From the NCBI RefSeq assembly GCF_000767615.3, contig NZ_CP009553.3:5208001-5272000 (forward strand): DNA of 64,000 nt, read 5' to 3'. A model generated the notes under the pieces. That model saw only the letters and a program-made list of their open reading frames with translations, was not told where the DNA came from and searched no databases. The first letter of the stretch is position 1. Every line of letters starts with the position of its first letter. Shown in pieces: positions 43,210 to 55,805 of this stretch. This DNA comes from Pandoraea pnomenusa. Its GTDB lineage: Bacteria > Pseudomonadota > Gammaproteobacteria > Burkholderiales > Burkholderiaceae. A program made the translations under genes and the position numbers.

Positions 43210-43713
43210 TCAGGCGCGTTCGGCCTGCTTCTTCATCTTCTGCTTGATGCGGTTGCGCTTGAGCGGCGAGAGGTACTCGACGAACACGCGGCCCTTGAGG
43301 TGATCCATTTCGTGCTGAATGCACACGGCGAGCAGGCCGTCGGCGTCGAGCTCGAACTTCTCGCCCTTTTCGTTCAGGGCGCGCACGCGCACGCGATCGG
43401 CGCGCTCGACTTCGTCGTAGATGCCCGGCACCGACAGACAGCCCTCTTCGTAGACCTTCTGCTCGTCACTGCGCCAGACGATCTCGGGATTGATGAACAC
43501 ACGCAGTTCGTCGCGCGTTTCCGAGAGATCCATCACGATCACCTGCTCGTGCACGTCGATCTGCGTGGCGGCCAGGCCGATGCCGGGTGCGTCGTACATG
43601 GTCTCGGCCATGTCCTTGACGAGCTGGCGAATCCGGTCGTCGACCTCGGCGACCGGCTTGGCCACCTTGTGCAGACGCGGATCGGGATATTGAAGAATTG
43701 TCAGTAATGCCAT
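43210..43713 (-). CDS. def: Peptide deformylase Def
   Basis: This 167-residue metalloenzyme removes the formyl group from nascent proteins. The three motifs are present: GIGLAATQ (about 43-50), EGCLSVP (Cys ligand near 90) and QHEMDHLKG (His ligands and catalytic Glu near 132). The ATG at 43713 is used instead of an upstream ATG at 43737. It is divergent from dprA with 128 bp between them. Confidence 0.97.
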   Translation of the reverse strand: MALLTILQYPDPRLHKVAKPVAEVDDRIRQLVKDMAETMYDAPGIGLAATQIDVHEQVIVMDLSETRDELRVFINPEIVWRSDEQKVYEEGCLSVPGIYDEVERADRVRVRALNEKGEKFELDADGLLAVCIQHEMDHLKGRVFVEYLSPLKRNRIKQKMKKQAERA

Positions 43714-43841
43714 GATGAAAACGGGAATTCGCCGCATTGCCCCGCAGGCCGCTGCAATCGCACAATCTTGCGATGACTGCGGCGTCGCGACGTTTGCGCC
43801 GACTCCCAGCCTGCCCCGGCCCCCCGGTCAATGCTTACCGG

Positions 43842-45185
43842 ATGATGAAAAATTTTAGCATAGCGCCCCTGTCGGCGCTGGCGCACGGCGACGTGGCGCC
43901 TCCCTCCGACGTCCATTCGAAGGCCGCCCCCGGCGCCCCCGTCGAGGCGCACGGCCGGACCGACGACAGCGCGCCGTGCCGTGCGGATCATCGGCATCCG
44001 ACCGGCGCCAGCCCCGAGGAAATCAAGGACTGGCTTCGGTTGTGCCACACGCCGGGCATACCGCCGGCGGCCGTGCGGCGTCTGTTGACGGTGTTCGGTT
44101 TGCCGGCCGCGATCCTTCAGGCGTCGCGCGACGACCTGGCGCGGATCGTGCCGCCGGCGCTCGTCGCTCGGTTACTCGCACGAACGTCGCCCGATCTCGG
44201 CGAGCAGATCGCGCGTACCCTGGCGTGGGCTCGCCAACCCGGATGCGGCGTCGTCACCTTGTCCGAACCGGCCTACCCGCGCGCACTGCTCGCGCTCGGG
44301 GACGCCCCGCCGATCCTGTACTGCCGGGGCGACGCCGGACTGCCGAATCGGGCGGGGGCGATGACGGCCGCGCTTGTCGGCAGCCGGCGCGCCACGCCGC
44401 AGGGATGCGACGATGCGCGGCACTTCGCGCGCGTGCTGGGCGATGCAGGGGTCAACGTCGTGTCGGGACTGGCCGCCGGCATCGACGCCGCCGCCCACGA
44501 CGGCGCGCTGGACACGCCAGGCGGCACCTGTGCCGTCGTCGGTACCGGTGCGGACATCGTCTACCCGGCCCGACATGGCGCGCTGGCCGAGCGCATTGCC
44601 GCAAGCGGGCTGCTGCTGAGCGCCTTTCCCATCGGCACGCCGCCGCGCCCCGACCACTTCCCGCGCCGCAATCGGCTGATCGCCGCGCTCGCGCGATGCA
44701 CCCTGGTCGTGGAGGCCGCCACGCAATCGGGTTCGCTCATCACGGCGCGCCTGGCGGGCGAACTCGGGCGCGACGTACTCGCCGTTCCCGGATCCATCCA
44801 CGCGCCCCAGAGCCGGGGCTGCCATGCCCTGATTCGCGATGGCGCCACGCTTGCCACCGGGCCGGAAGACGTGCTCGAAGCCCTTGGCGCCGGCAATCCG
44901 CTGCGACCTGCGCCGGACGTGGCCGATCAGGCGAGCGTGGCGTCGACGGCATGCGTGACGTCGCCATCGGCGACATCGCCAGTGAGGCCGCTGCCGCCGG
45001 GCCGCGCAGCAATCCTCGAGGCGCTGGGGTATGATCCGGTCAGCGCGGACACCCTTTGCGGACGCACCGGCCTGGGCATTGCCGAGGTGCTCGCCCACCT
45101 GGGCGCACTCGAACTGGACGCAAGCGTCGCCCGCTTGCCGGGCGGCCGGTTTGTCCGGCACAGGCCGCGAGGCGGCGCGCGATGA
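43842..45185 (+). CDS. dprA: DNA-processing protein DprA
   Basis: This 447-residue protein protects incoming single-stranded DNA and loads RecA during transformation. The Rossmann-like DprA core (about 155-345) has GSRRATPQGCDDARHFA, VSGLAAGIDAAAHDGAL and FPRRNRLIAALA, plus SGSLITARLAGELGRDVLAV. The C-terminus is a DprA winged-helix domain (ILEALGYDPVSADTL). The N-terminal 55 residues before PEEIKDWLRLCHTPGI are unconserved and the true start may be later than the ATG at 43842. Two ATG codons are adjacent. Confidence 0.93.
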   Translation: MMKNFSIAPLSALAHGDVAPPSDVHSKAAPGAPVEAHGRTDDSAPCRADHRHPTGASPEEIKDWLRLCHTPGIPPAAVRRLLTVFGLPAAILQASRDDLARIVPPALVARLLARTSPDLGEQIARTLAWARQPGCGVVTLSEPAYPRALLALGDAPPILYCRGDAGLPNRAGAMTAALVGSRRATPQGCDDARHFARVLGDAGVNVVSGLAAGIDAAAHDGALDTPGGTCAVVGTGADIVYPARHGALAERIAASGLLLSAFPIGTPPRPDHFPRRNRLIAALARCTLVVEAATQSGSLITARLAGELGRDVLAVPGSIHAPQSRGCHALIRDGATLATGPEDVLEALGAGNPLRPAPDVADQASVASTACVTSPSATSPVRPLPPGRAAILEALGYDPVSADTLCGRTGLGIAEVLAHLGALELDASVARLPGGRFVRHRPRGGAR

Positions 45186-45237
45186 CCCGCCCACCTACAC
45201 ACCCCGACCCTTTCCCGGACTTCCACCGCCCAGATCC

Positions 45238-45624
45238 ATGCCTGTTTTCGATCCCGTCACCGACCGCTCCGCGCTGGCCGCCGTACTCGCCGATGGCAAG
45301 ACGCGTCTCGTGGCCTGCCTGTGCGCAGCGTGGTGTGGCACCTGCCGCGAGTACGCGCAGACGCTCGAAGCGCTGGCGGCCAGGTATCCCGAACTGTGCT
45401 TCGTCTGGGTGGACATCGAGACCCACGCCGACTGGCTCGACGATCACGACATCGAGAACTTTCCCACCCTGCTGGTGCAGGATGCCAGCCAGTCCGCCGG
45501 ACAGGCGCGCTTTTTCGGTCCGGTGCTACCGGCCATCGGTATCCTCGAGCGCATGCTCGACGCCCGGGTGCTGGGCGACGCCACGGTCGCGGCGCCCGCC
45601 CTGCGCGAGCATCTGCTGGGCTGA
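45238..45624 (+). CDS. Thioredoxin-like protein with CGTC motif
   Basis: This 128-residue protein has a thioredoxin fold: ACLCAAWCGTCREY holds the redox pair Cys33/Cys36, and IENFPTLLVQD holds the cis-Pro. The CGTC motif differs from classical CGPC. There is no signal peptide, so it is cytosolic. It lies 52 bp after dprA on the same strand. Its electron partner and substrate are unknown. Confidence 0.87.
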   Translation: MPVFDPVTDRSALAAVLADGKTRLVACLCAAWCGTCREYAQTLEALAARYPELCFVWVDIETHADWLDDHDIENFPTLLVQDASQSAGQARFFGPVLPAIGILERMLDARVLGDATVAAPALREHLLG

Positions 45625-45842
45625 CGGCGCTCGCCGGCACGACCGCCGGGGCGCGCCGCGGTGCGGCTTTGCGCGCGTGCGGCGACGCGTCGGTCCACGC
45701 TTGCCGCCGGCCTGCGACGCGCTTATGATGTGCCGCTTCCAGGCACGCCTCGTGCTCTATCCGACGGCAACGCCGGAATGGCTATATGTTATAAAGCCAA
45801 CGAATGTCGCCTGGCGGCACCCCCTCAACATTACCGAACGTC

Positions 45843-48533
<2,691 letters not shown>

Positions 48534-48584
48534 GGGCGTCGTCAGCGCCCATGGCTGCGCGTCGCGAGACGCCGCCACCATGAG

Positions 48585-48620
48585 AAACGGCCACGCCCCT
48601 CGGGGATGTGGCCGTTTTTT
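48585..48620 (+). terminator. Rho-independent terminator after topB
   Basis: A 10-bp stem (48585-48594 with 48608-48617, aaacggccac/gtggccgttt) is followed by a T-run at 48615-48620. The A-rich 5' side also allows it to act on minus-strand transcripts from the LysR gene that ends at 48650. Confidence 0.9.
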
Positions 48621-48649
48621 CATGGCGCTTATGCAGCCCGCGTCAAAGG

Positions 48650-49618
48650 TCAAACGGGCATTTCACTGATCGGCGGGTTGGGCGACGGCATTTTGGGCGG
48701 CACCCAGCGCTCGGCGGCCGAAATCCCTTCGTTCTGGCGGAAATACTCAACCGTCAGATCGATGAACCCCCGCGTCTTGGCCGACAGATACTTGCGGCTC
48801 GGATAGACGAGCGACACATCGACCGGCGTCTGCGAGAAGTTGCGCAGCAGCGCGACGAGATCGCCGTCGCGCACGTCGTTCCCGACCAGATAGGACGGCA
48901 GGAACGCAATGCCATGGCCCAGCAGCACCGACTGGCGCAGCAGCGCCGTGTTGTTGCAGATGAATTTGTTCTGCACGCGCACGCGCACCTCGCCGTCCGG
49001 GCCGGAGAACACGCGATCGTCGCTCCAGAAGTCATTTGGCAGGCCGAGCACGCCATGCTCGCCCAGTTCCTGCGGCGTGACCGGCTCGCCGTGCTCGGCG
49101 ATGTACGCCGGCGAGGCGCACAGCATCACGCGGGTTTCGGCGAGCACCCGCGAAATCAGGCTTTCGCTGTTGATCATGCGCGTGAGCAGAATGCCGCAGT
49201 CGTACCCCTCCTCCACCAGATCGATGGCCCGGTCCGTGAGCGTGAGATCGACCACGACCTTCGGGTGCATCTCCTGATACTTCTTGACCAGCGGCGCGAG
49301 GTTGCGCAACCCGAAGGACACTGGCGCCACGACCTTCAGCGTACCTTTCGGGTCGCGCGAGGCACTGGAGATGAGCGCATCCGCTTCGTCGACTTCGTCG
49401 ATGATCTGCCGACAGCGTTCGAGGTACACCTGGCCGGCGCCGGTGAGCGACAGACTGCGCGTGGTGCGATTGAGCAGACGAACGCCGAGATGGGATTCGA
49501 GCTCCGCGACGTGACGCGTGACCACGGCGGCCGACAGATCCATCTGGGCAGCCGTGCGGGCAAAACTCCCGTTGTCGGCCACTTTGACGAAAACGCGCAT
49601 CGATTGCAGACGGTCCAT
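48650..49618 (-). CDS. LysR-family transcriptional regulator
   Basis: This is a 322-residue LysR regulator. The N-terminal winged HTH is MDRLQSMRVFVKVADNGSFARTAAQMDLSAAVVTRHVAELESHLG-type, with recognition helix around AAVVTRHVAELE, and the substrate-binding domain covers about 90-295. The pattern MDRLQSMRVFVKVAD is that of a widespread Burkholderiales subgroup whose targets are varied. The neighbouring divergent gene, hemN-like at 50052, is a possible target. Inducer is unknown. The ATG at 49618 is used, as sequence upstream is non-homologous. Confidence 0.9.
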   Translation of the reverse strand: MDRLQSMRVFVKVADNGSFARTAAQMDLSAAVVTRHVAELESHLGVRLLNRTTRSLSLTGAGQVYLERCRQIIDEVDEADALISSASRDPKGTLKVVAPVSFGLRNLAPLVKKYQEMHPKVVVDLTLTDRAIDLVEEGYDCGILLTRMINSESLISRVLAETRVMLCASPAYIAEHGEPVTPQELGEHGVLGLPNDFWSDDRVFSGPDGEVRVRVQNKFICNNTALLRQSVLLGHGIAFLPSYLVGNDVRDGDLVALLRNFSQTPVDVSLVYPSRKYLSAKTRGFIDLTVEYFRQNEGISAAERWVPPKMPSPNPPISEMPV

Positions 49619-50051
49619 GTTGTTTCCAATCGTGATGTGCCGCGTCGATCCGGCGAAGCGAGGCAAAGGCAGGCGAGCGCGGACCGGAGTGGCTCCGATG
49701 CTGCGCAAACCCGCAGGCACTGGCCGGACCGCCGCCCCGGACCGTTCCGGGGAGCGCAACGCGCGTGCCGCCAGGGGTGTCGACACGGCGGGGACTTCAA
49801 TAAGGCGTTAGCTTACCGTAGGCAGCCAAAAATTGCCTGTCGCGGCAATGATTTTGCGACGTGGCCGTCGGACATCGAGCGCGTGCCGGTGCGAAATTCC
49901 ACGCCGGGTGACGGTCTTCATGGGGCCGTCCCGCCACATGCACGCGGCCGGGCGCGGCGCGAGCGCCGCCGCCCCGGTGTTTGACGCAGGTCAGGGCGGG
50001 GCGGGTGTCGCAAGGCTACATTGAGGAATCTCTCATCGTCCCGTGCCCGTC
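49619..50051. promoter_or_regulatory. Divergent intergenic region between LysR and hemN-like genes
   Basis: These 433 bp show no convincing gene. They must contain promoters for the LysR gene and the hemN-like gene. A weak TTGA-N6-TCTCA pattern at 50020-50034 is not good enough to call an FNR site. Confidence 0.3.
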
Positions 50052-51599
50052 ATGTCCGCCCTGCCCCCGATTACGACGTCCTGCGCCAATGCCTCGCGCA
50101 CTTCCCACGGCTCGCGGTGCCCCGGGTGCGCCTCGCACGCCTCGCACACCTCAGATGACGACCACGGCGATTCGTCGTGTAAAACACGCCGCAACCCCGG
50201 CCCGCCCCATGCGGACGCCCCGCCGGCGCCCATCTTCTTCGACGCCCGCCTGCTTGGCCGATATGACGTGAACGGCCCGCGCTACACCTCATACCCGAGC
50301 GCGCTGCAATTCCACGACGCGTTCGGCGCCGAAGACTATGCCCGCGCCGCCGCGCAATCCAAACGTACCGGCAAGCCACTCTCGCTGTACCTGCACGTGC
50401 CGTTCTGCGACACGGTCTGCTTTTACTGCGCATGCACAAAGATCGTGACGAACAATCGCGCCCACGCCGACGCCTACGTCGAGCGCCTGCACACCGAGAT
50501 TGGGCGGCAGGCGTCGTTGCTGGGCGCCGGCCGCGCACTTGCGCAGATGCACTGGGGCGGCGGCACGCCGACGTTTCTCTCGCTGGAACAGATCGCGTCG
50601 CTCGTCGACGCCATCGCGCGCCGGTTCGTGATGACCCACGGCGACGACGCCGAGTACGCCATCGAGATCGACCCGCGCAGCGCCGGGCCGGCGTCGATTC
50701 GCGCCTTGCGCGCTCTGGGCTTCAACCGTCTGTCCATCGGCGTGCAGGATTTCGATCCGCGAGTGCAGGAGGCGATTCATCGCGTGCAGCCGCGCGCACT
50801 CGTCGAGGCCGCGATCGACGCCGCGCGGAGCAGCGGGTTTCGGTCCGTCAACTTTGATCTGATCTACGGATTGCCCTATCAGACACCGGAATCGTTCTCC
50901 AGCACGCTCGATGCCGTCATCGAGATGGCCCCGGAGCGGCTGTCGGTATTCAGCTATGCGCATCTGCCGCAGCAGTTCAAGATGCAGCGGTGCCTGCCCG
51001 ACGCACTGCCGGACGGCCCACAAAAACTGGCGCTGTTGCAGACGATCGTTGCGCGGCTCACCGCGGCCGGGTACGTCCATATCGGCATGGATCACTTCGC
51101 GCGCCCCGACGACGAACTGGCGCGGGCACAGGCCGCCGGGACACTCCATCGCAACTTCCAGGGCTACAGCACGCGCGCCGACTGCGACCTCGTCGGCGTG
51201 GGCATGTCGGCCATCGGACGCGTCGGCGACAGCTACGCGCAAAACGCCAAGACGCTACGGGACTACTATGACGCCATCGATGCCGGCGGCCTCGCGATCG
51301 CGCGCGGCGTGCGGCTCGACGATGACGACCGTATCCGTCGCGACGTGATTTCGCGCGTGATGTGTCACATGTCGCTGGATTTCGGAGCCATCGAGCAGGC
51401 ACACGCCATCGAGTTCGCCGCCTACTTCGCCAGCGAGCTCGGCGAGCTGGCCGATCTGGCAGCGGACGGGCTCGTGGCCATCGACGAGCACGGGTTGCGC
51501 GTGCTGCCGGCCGGGCGCCTGTTGGTTCGCGTCGTCGCCCAGGTATTCGACCGCTACCGACGCAGCGCGGCCAACGCCCGCTGCGCAAAAGTGATGTAG
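50052..51599 (+). CDS. hemN: Oxygen-independent coproporphyrinogen III oxidase, HemN-like radical SAM enzyme
   Basis: This 515-residue radical SAM enzyme decarboxylates coproporphyrinogen III anaerobically in haem synthesis. The cluster motif is PFCDTVCFYCAC (CX3CX2C), with HWGGGTPTFL, GVQDFDPRVQEAIHRVQP and FDLIYGLPYQT. Homology to E. coli HemN starts only about residue 60 (RYDVNGPRYTSYP), so the first 60 residues are an extra Ser/His/Asp-rich extension and the start is uncertain; GTG at 50043 and ATG at 50052 are alternatives. A terminator follows at 51630-51664. Confidence 0.93.
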   Translation: MSALPPITTSCANASRTSHGSRCPGCASHASHTSDDDHGDSSCKTRRNPGPPHADAPPAPIFFDARLLGRYDVNGPRYTSYPSALQFHDAFGAEDYARAAAQSKRTGKPLSLYLHVPFCDTVCFYCACTKIVTNNRAHADAYVERLHTEIGRQASLLGAGRALAQMHWGGGTPTFLSLEQIASLVDAIARRFVMTHGDDAEYAIEIDPRSAGPASIRALRALGFNRLSIGVQDFDPRVQEAIHRVQPRALVEAAIDAARSSGFRSVNFDLIYGLPYQTPESFSSTLDAVIEMAPERLSVFSYAHLPQQFKMQRCLPDALPDGPQKLALLQTIVARLTAAGYVHIGMDHFARPDDELARAQAAGTLHRNFQGYSTRADCDLVGVGMSAIGRVGDSYAQNAKTLRDYYDAIDAGGLAIARGVRLDDDDRIRRDVISRVMCHMSLDFGAIEQAHAIEFAAYFASELGELADLAADGLVAIDEHGLRVLPAGRLLVRVVAQVFDRYRRSAANARCAKVM

Positions 51600-51629
51600 G
51601 TGAATTCGCGGACGGGAGCCCAATGACGA

Positions 51630-51664
51630 AAGCGCCCGGTGGATCTTCCACCGGGCGCTTTTTT
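51630..51664 (+). terminator. Rho-independent terminator after hemN
   Basis: A 13-bp stem (51630-51642 with 51648-51660, aagcgcccggtgg/ccaccgggcgctt) with a 5-nt loop is followed by a T-run at 51659-51664. Confidence 0.92.
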
Positions 51665-51747
51665 ATTCCAATGCAGTGACCGCGGCCGAGGCGGCTTGCG
51701 TCCTTCGTCGCGACACGCACCACGCGGGACAGAGCGCCGCCGTCAGC

Positions 51748-51945
51748 TCAGCAGCATCGCCCGCCGCTCTTGCCGCCGTAGCGCGCTTCCTGCCGTTCGC
51801 GGAAGAACGCCTCGTAGCTCATGACCGGCTGATCCGGGTGCGTGGCGCGCATGTGCGCCACATACGTGTCGTAATCGGGCAGGCCGACCATCAATCGCAT
51901 GGCCTGTCCGAGATAGCGTCCGACCTTACCGACTTCGTCGAGCAT
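51748..51945 (-). CDS. YbdD/YjiX small protein linked to CstA
   Basis: This is a 65-residue protein of the YbdD/YjiX (DUF466) family, with pattern [20 protein letters not shown] and [19 protein letters not shown]. The last residues are GGRCC. Family members are encoded immediately after cstA or btsT transporter genes and are thought to support pyruvate uptake; here it is 21 bp after cstA on the same strand. Confidence 0.93.
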   Translation of the reverse strand: MLDEVGKVGRYLGQAMRLMVGLPDYDTYVAHMRATHPDQPVMSYEAFFRERQEARYGGKSGGRCC

Positions 51946-51966
51946 GAGACTGGCTCCTTCGGTTCG

Positions 51967-54033
51967 TCAGATCTGACGCCCGGCGGGCATCGGCTCGAAC
52001 GGCGTTTCCTTGGCCGTCGGCTTGTTGGCCTGGCGTGCCACGAGGATGGTGCGAAGCCCGAACAGCGCCACGGCGACCACCACGAACATAAACACCCCGG
52101 ACAGCGTGGCATCGACATAGTCGTTGAACACGATCTGCTGCATCTGTGCGGCCGACTTCGCGGGCGCCAGCAGTTTGCCGTCGGCCAGCGCGGCCTGGTA
52201 CTTCGCGGCGTGGGCGAGGAAGCCGACCTTCGGATCCGGGTCGAACATCTTCTGCCAGCCGGCGGTCAGCGTGCAGGCGAGCAGCCACAGCGTCGGCAGG
52301 ATCGTGACCCAGGCGAAGCGCTCGCGCTTGAGCTTGAACAGCACGCAGGTCGCCAGAATCAGCGCGATGGCGGCGAGCATCTGGTTCGAGATACCGAACA
52401 GCGGCCACAGCGTGTTGATGCCGCCCAGCGGATCGACCACGCCCTGATAGAGGAAGTAGCCCCACGCGGCCACGCACAGCGCGGTGGCGATCAGGTTCGC
52501 GGGCAGCGAGTCCGTGCGCTTGAGCGACGGCACGAACGTGCCGAGCAGATCCTGCAGCATGAAGCGGCCTGCGCGCGTGCCGGCATCGACGGCGGTCAGG
52601 ATGAACAGCGCCTCGAACAGGATCGCGAAGTGGTACCAGAAGGCCATCATCGCTTCGCCGCCCGCCACCTGGTGCAGGATGTGCGCCATGCCGACGGCGA
52701 GCGTCGGGGCGCCGCCGGCGCGCGAGATGATCGTGTTCTCGCCCACGGCATGCGCGGTGGCGGTGAGCACGTCGGGCGTGATGGTGAAGCCCCAGCCCGA
52801 GACGACATGGGCCACGGCCTCCGGCGTCGTGCCGATCACGGCGGCCGGGCTGTTCATCGCGAAGTACACGCCCGGGTCGATCACCGAGGCGGCGACCAGT
52901 GCCATGATGGCCACGAACGACTCCATGAGCATGCCGCCGTAGCCGATGAAGCGCGCGTTGAGTTCGTTATCGAGCAGCTTGGGCGTGGTGCCCGACGAGA
53001 TCAGCGCATGGAAGCCGGACACGGCGCCGCAAGCGATCGTGATGAAGAGGAACGGGAACAACTTGCCCGACCAGACCGGTCCGCTGCCGTCGACGAACTG
53101 CGTGAGCGCGGGCATCTTCAGCTCGGGCGCGACAACCAGAATGCCGATCGCCAGCGCCAGGATCGTGCCGATCTTGAGGAACGTCGAAAGGTAGTCGCGC
53201 GGCGCGAGCAGCAACCACACCGGAAGCACCGAGGCCACGAAGCCGTAGCCGATCAGCATCCAGGTCAGCTGCTTGCCGTCGAACGTGAACAGCGGCGCGA
53301 GCGCTGCGCTGTCATGCACGCTCTGGCCGAAGTAGATCGCGGCCATGAGCATCACGAAGCCGATGATCGACACTTCGCCGATGCGGCCAGGGCGGATGTA
53401 GCGCGTGTAGATCCCCATGAACAACGCGATCGGGATCGTCAGCCCGACAGTGAAGGTCCCCCACGGCGACCCCGTGAGTGCCTTGACCACGATCAGCGCC
53501 AGCACGGCGAGAATGATGATCATGATCAGGAAGGCGCCGAACAGCGCGATCACGCCGGGGATCATGCCGAGTTCGGACTTCACCAGGTCGCCCAGCGACC
53601 GGCCGTCGCGACGCGTGGAGATGAACAGCACCATGAAATCCTGCACGGCGCCGGCGAATACCACGCCCGCGAGAATCCACAACATGCCCGGCAGATACCC
53701 CATCTGCGCGGCCAGCACGGGTCCGACCAGCGGGCCGGCGCCGGCGATGGCGGCAAAGTGGTGACCGAACAGCACGTAGCGGTTCGTGGGCACGTAGTCG
53801 AGCCCGTCGTTGTGACGCCAGGCCGGCGTCATGCGCGTGCCGTCGAGTTGCGCCACACGGGTGGCGATGAACTTGCTGTAGAAGCGATACGCGATCAGAT
53901 ACACGCAGATGGCTGCGATCACGATCCAGAGTGCGCTGATGGTTTCACCGCGCGATAGGGCCACCGTGCCGAGCGCGCACGCGCCGACGATGGCCACCGC
54001 TGCCCAGGGCAGTTGTTGCCAGATGCGATTCAT
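51967..54033 (-). CDS. cstA: Carbon starvation/pyruvate transporter CstA
   Basis: This is a 688-residue inner membrane transporter of the CstA family with about 16-18 TM segments. The N-terminal block DGLDYVPTNRYVLFGHHFAAIAGAGPLVGPVLAAQMGYLPG is the family signature, and SGTTPKLLDNELNARFIGYG is another conserved loop. CstA and BtsT import pyruvate, and peptides have also been proposed. The ATG at 54033 has GAGGAG upstream. It is divergent from a sensor kinase gene at 54420, which probably controls it. Confidence 0.95.
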   Translation of the reverse strand: MNRIWQQLPWAAVAIVGACALGTVALSRGETISALWIVIAAICVYLIAYRFYSKFIATRVAQLDGTRMTPAWRHNDGLDYVPTNRYVLFGHHFAAIAGAGPLVGPVLAAQMGYLPGMLWILAGVVFAGAVQDFMVLFISTRRDGRSLGDLVKSELGMIPGVIALFGAFLIMIIILAVLALIVVKALTGSPWGTFTVGLTIPIALFMGIYTRYIRPGRIGEVSIIGFVMLMAAIYFGQSVHDSAALAPLFTFDGKQLTWMLIGYGFVASVLPVWLLLAPRDYLSTFLKIGTILALAIGILVVAPELKMPALTQFVDGSGPVWSGKLFPFLFITIACGAVSGFHALISSGTTPKLLDNELNARFIGYGGMLMESFVAIMALVAASVIDPGVYFAMNSPAAVIGTTPEAVAHVVSGWGFTITPDVLTATAHAVGENTIISRAGGAPTLAVGMAHILHQVAGGEAMMAFWYHFAILFEALFILTAVDAGTRAGRFMLQDLLGTFVPSLKRTDSLPANLIATALCVAAWGYFLYQGVVDPLGGINTLWPLFGISNQMLAAIALILATCVLFKLKRERFAWVTILPTLWLLACTLTAGWQKMFDPDPKVGFLAHAAKYQAALADGKLLAPAKSAAQMQQIVFNDYVDATLSGVFMFVVVAVALFGLRTILVARQANKPTAKETPFEPMPAGRQI

Positions 54034-54419
54034 TGTCTCTCCTCGGAACTGCCTCGCGGGCAGCGATCCCGGAACGGCGCCGTTGCAGCGCTGTTCCGCC
54101 TCTTGTTTCGGCACCCCGACGGCGCCGCGAACCGTGGCTCTCTGGACACGCCCCTCTTTTCGGGGGTCTGCATGCAGCGAGGGTCGATGACGCCGCCGAC
54201 GCGGCGCAAGACGGCGGTGTGGGGGCACACCCGCTTGCAGCGCGTCGTCGGGAGGCTTGCCCGTTACCACTCGGCAGCCCCGGCCACGATTCGGCGTGTA
54301 GTATTGGCGTTTGACCGCCGTGCCACAAGCGCGGAACTACGCAGGCCGGCTACGTGCTATTACGTAGCGCACCTGCCGCCATACCCGTGAAAGGCGGTGT
54401 TGCAGGTCTCCCGAATGCC

Positions 54420-55805
54420 ATGAATCTCCGACAGAAATTTTTCGTCCTGGCACTACTGCCGGTGGCGTTGGCCATGGTTGCCATCGCGCTTGCCGTGCGT
54501 CACCAGGGCAACGAACTCTCGCGCGCGCAGCACGACGCCGTGCAGACCACATCGCTGGCCAACAAGCGGGCCGAGCTGCTGCATTACGTCGGTCTGGCGC
54601 GCAATGCCATCGAGCCGCTGTACGACGGCCCCGACACCCCGGCCGCGCGCGAGCAGGCCCTTGCCACGCTGGCCCGCATGGAGTTCGGCAAAGACGGCTA
54701 CTTTTTTGTCTATGACCTCGAAGGCCGCAGCCTGATGCATCCGCGCCAGCCAGAGCTCGTGGGCCACAATCTCTGGTCGCTCAAGGACGAGTCGGGGGCA
54801 CCCACGATTCAGCGTCTCATCGCCGCGGCACGCGCCGGCGGCGGCTACGTGCAGTACCCGTGGGAGAAGCCGTCGCTGCACCAGATGGCCCCGAAGCTCG
54901 GCTACGTGATCGCGCTGCCGCGCTGGAACTGGATGATCGGCACGGGGATTTATCTCGACGATGTGCAAGCCACGCTGCGCGCGTCGGACGAGCGTGCGCA
55001 GGCGAACATCGATCGCACGCTGATCTGGATCACGCTCATCGCGTCGTCGTGTCTGGCCATCGTGGGGCTTTGCGGACTTGTGGTGAACATCACCGAACTC
55101 AAGACCGCCGACGCCAAACTGCGCCAGCTCGCGCGTCAAGTGGTGGAGTCGCAGGAAGTCGAGCGTTCACGCATCTCGCGCGAGTTGCACGACGGCATCA
55201 GCCAGCTCCTCGTGTCGGTCAAGCTGCTGCTCGAATCGGCGTCGATGCGCCTGCCGGGGTCGCCCGCGGCGGTCAGCGCCACCCTCGGCGTGGCCATCGA
55301 GCGATTGAACGGCACGCTCGGCGAGGTCCGCCGGATTTCACAGGCGTTGCGCCCGGCCACACTCGACGACCTCGGACTGGCTGCCGCCATCGATCAGCTC
55401 GCGCGCGAGTTCGGCTCGCACGCGGGATTGCCCGTCGACATGCATGTCGAGGGCGAGCCCCCGGTGCTCGACGACAACATCAAGACGATGCTGTATCGCA
55501 TCGCCCAGGAGGCGTTGACGAACATCGAGCGTCACGCTCACGCGTCGCGCGTCTCGATCCGGCTCATCTTCAAGCCCGACGGCATTCACCTGTCGATCGC
55601 CGACGACGGGCGCGGCTTCGACGTGACCGACGTGCACCACGACCCCAGCCACGGCATCGGCTTGCGCAACATGCGCGAGCGTCTCGACGCCGTCGGGGGC
55701 ATGCTGGGCATCCAGTCGTGGCCCGGCCTCACCACCATCAGCGCGTGGGTCCCGCTCACGCCCGCCGCCGTGAAAGCGGCGCTTCGCGCAACCTCACGCC
55801 AATGA
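54420..55805 (+). CDS. Cache-domain sensor histidine kinase (HisKA_3)
   Basis: This 461-residue kinase has a TM at about 9-26, a periplasmic single Cache domain (GKDGYFFVYDLEGRSLMHPR, then QYPWEKPSLHQMAPKLGYVI and NWMIGTGIYLDD), a second TM at about 195-213, and a HisKA_3 core (SRISRELHDGISQLL, phospho-His257) with HATPase (ALTNIERHAHASRVSI, GIGLRNMRERL). sCache_2 sensors often bind small carboxylates. Its divergent position to cstA suggests sensing of pyruvate or a related acid. The stop overlaps the start of the response regulator as ATGA. Confidence 0.92.
   Translation: MNLRQKFFVLALLPVALAMVAIALAVRHQGNELSRAQHDAVQTTSLANKRAELLHYVGLARNAIEPLYDGPDTPAAREQALATLARMEFGKDGYFFVYDLEGRSLMHPRQPELVGHNLWSLKDESGAPTIQRLIAAARAGGGYVQYPWEKPSLHQMAPKLGYVIALPRWNWMIGTGIYLDDVQATLRASDERAQANIDRTLIWITLIASSCLAIVGLCGLVVNITELKTADAKLRQLARQVVESQEVERSRISRELHDGISQLLVSVKLLLESASMRLPGSPAAVSATLGVAIERLNGTLGEVRRISQALRPATLDDLGLAAAIDQLAREFGSHAGLPVDMHVEGEPPVLDDNIKTMLYRIAQEALTNIERHAHASRVSIRLIFKPDGIHLSIADDGRGFDVTDVHHDPSHGIGLRNMRERLDAVGGMLGIQSWPGLTTISAWVPLTPAAVKAALRATSRQ

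Noticed and set aside
50020..50034. Possible FNR box before the hemN-like gene
   Set aside because: It matches TTGA on the left only; the right half TCTCA departs too far from ATCAA.
51676..53958. 760-codon open frame on the plus strand opposite cstA
   Set aside because: His/Arg/Asp/Gln-rich translation without motifs; cstA on the other strand carries the family signature and has a good ribosome-binding site.
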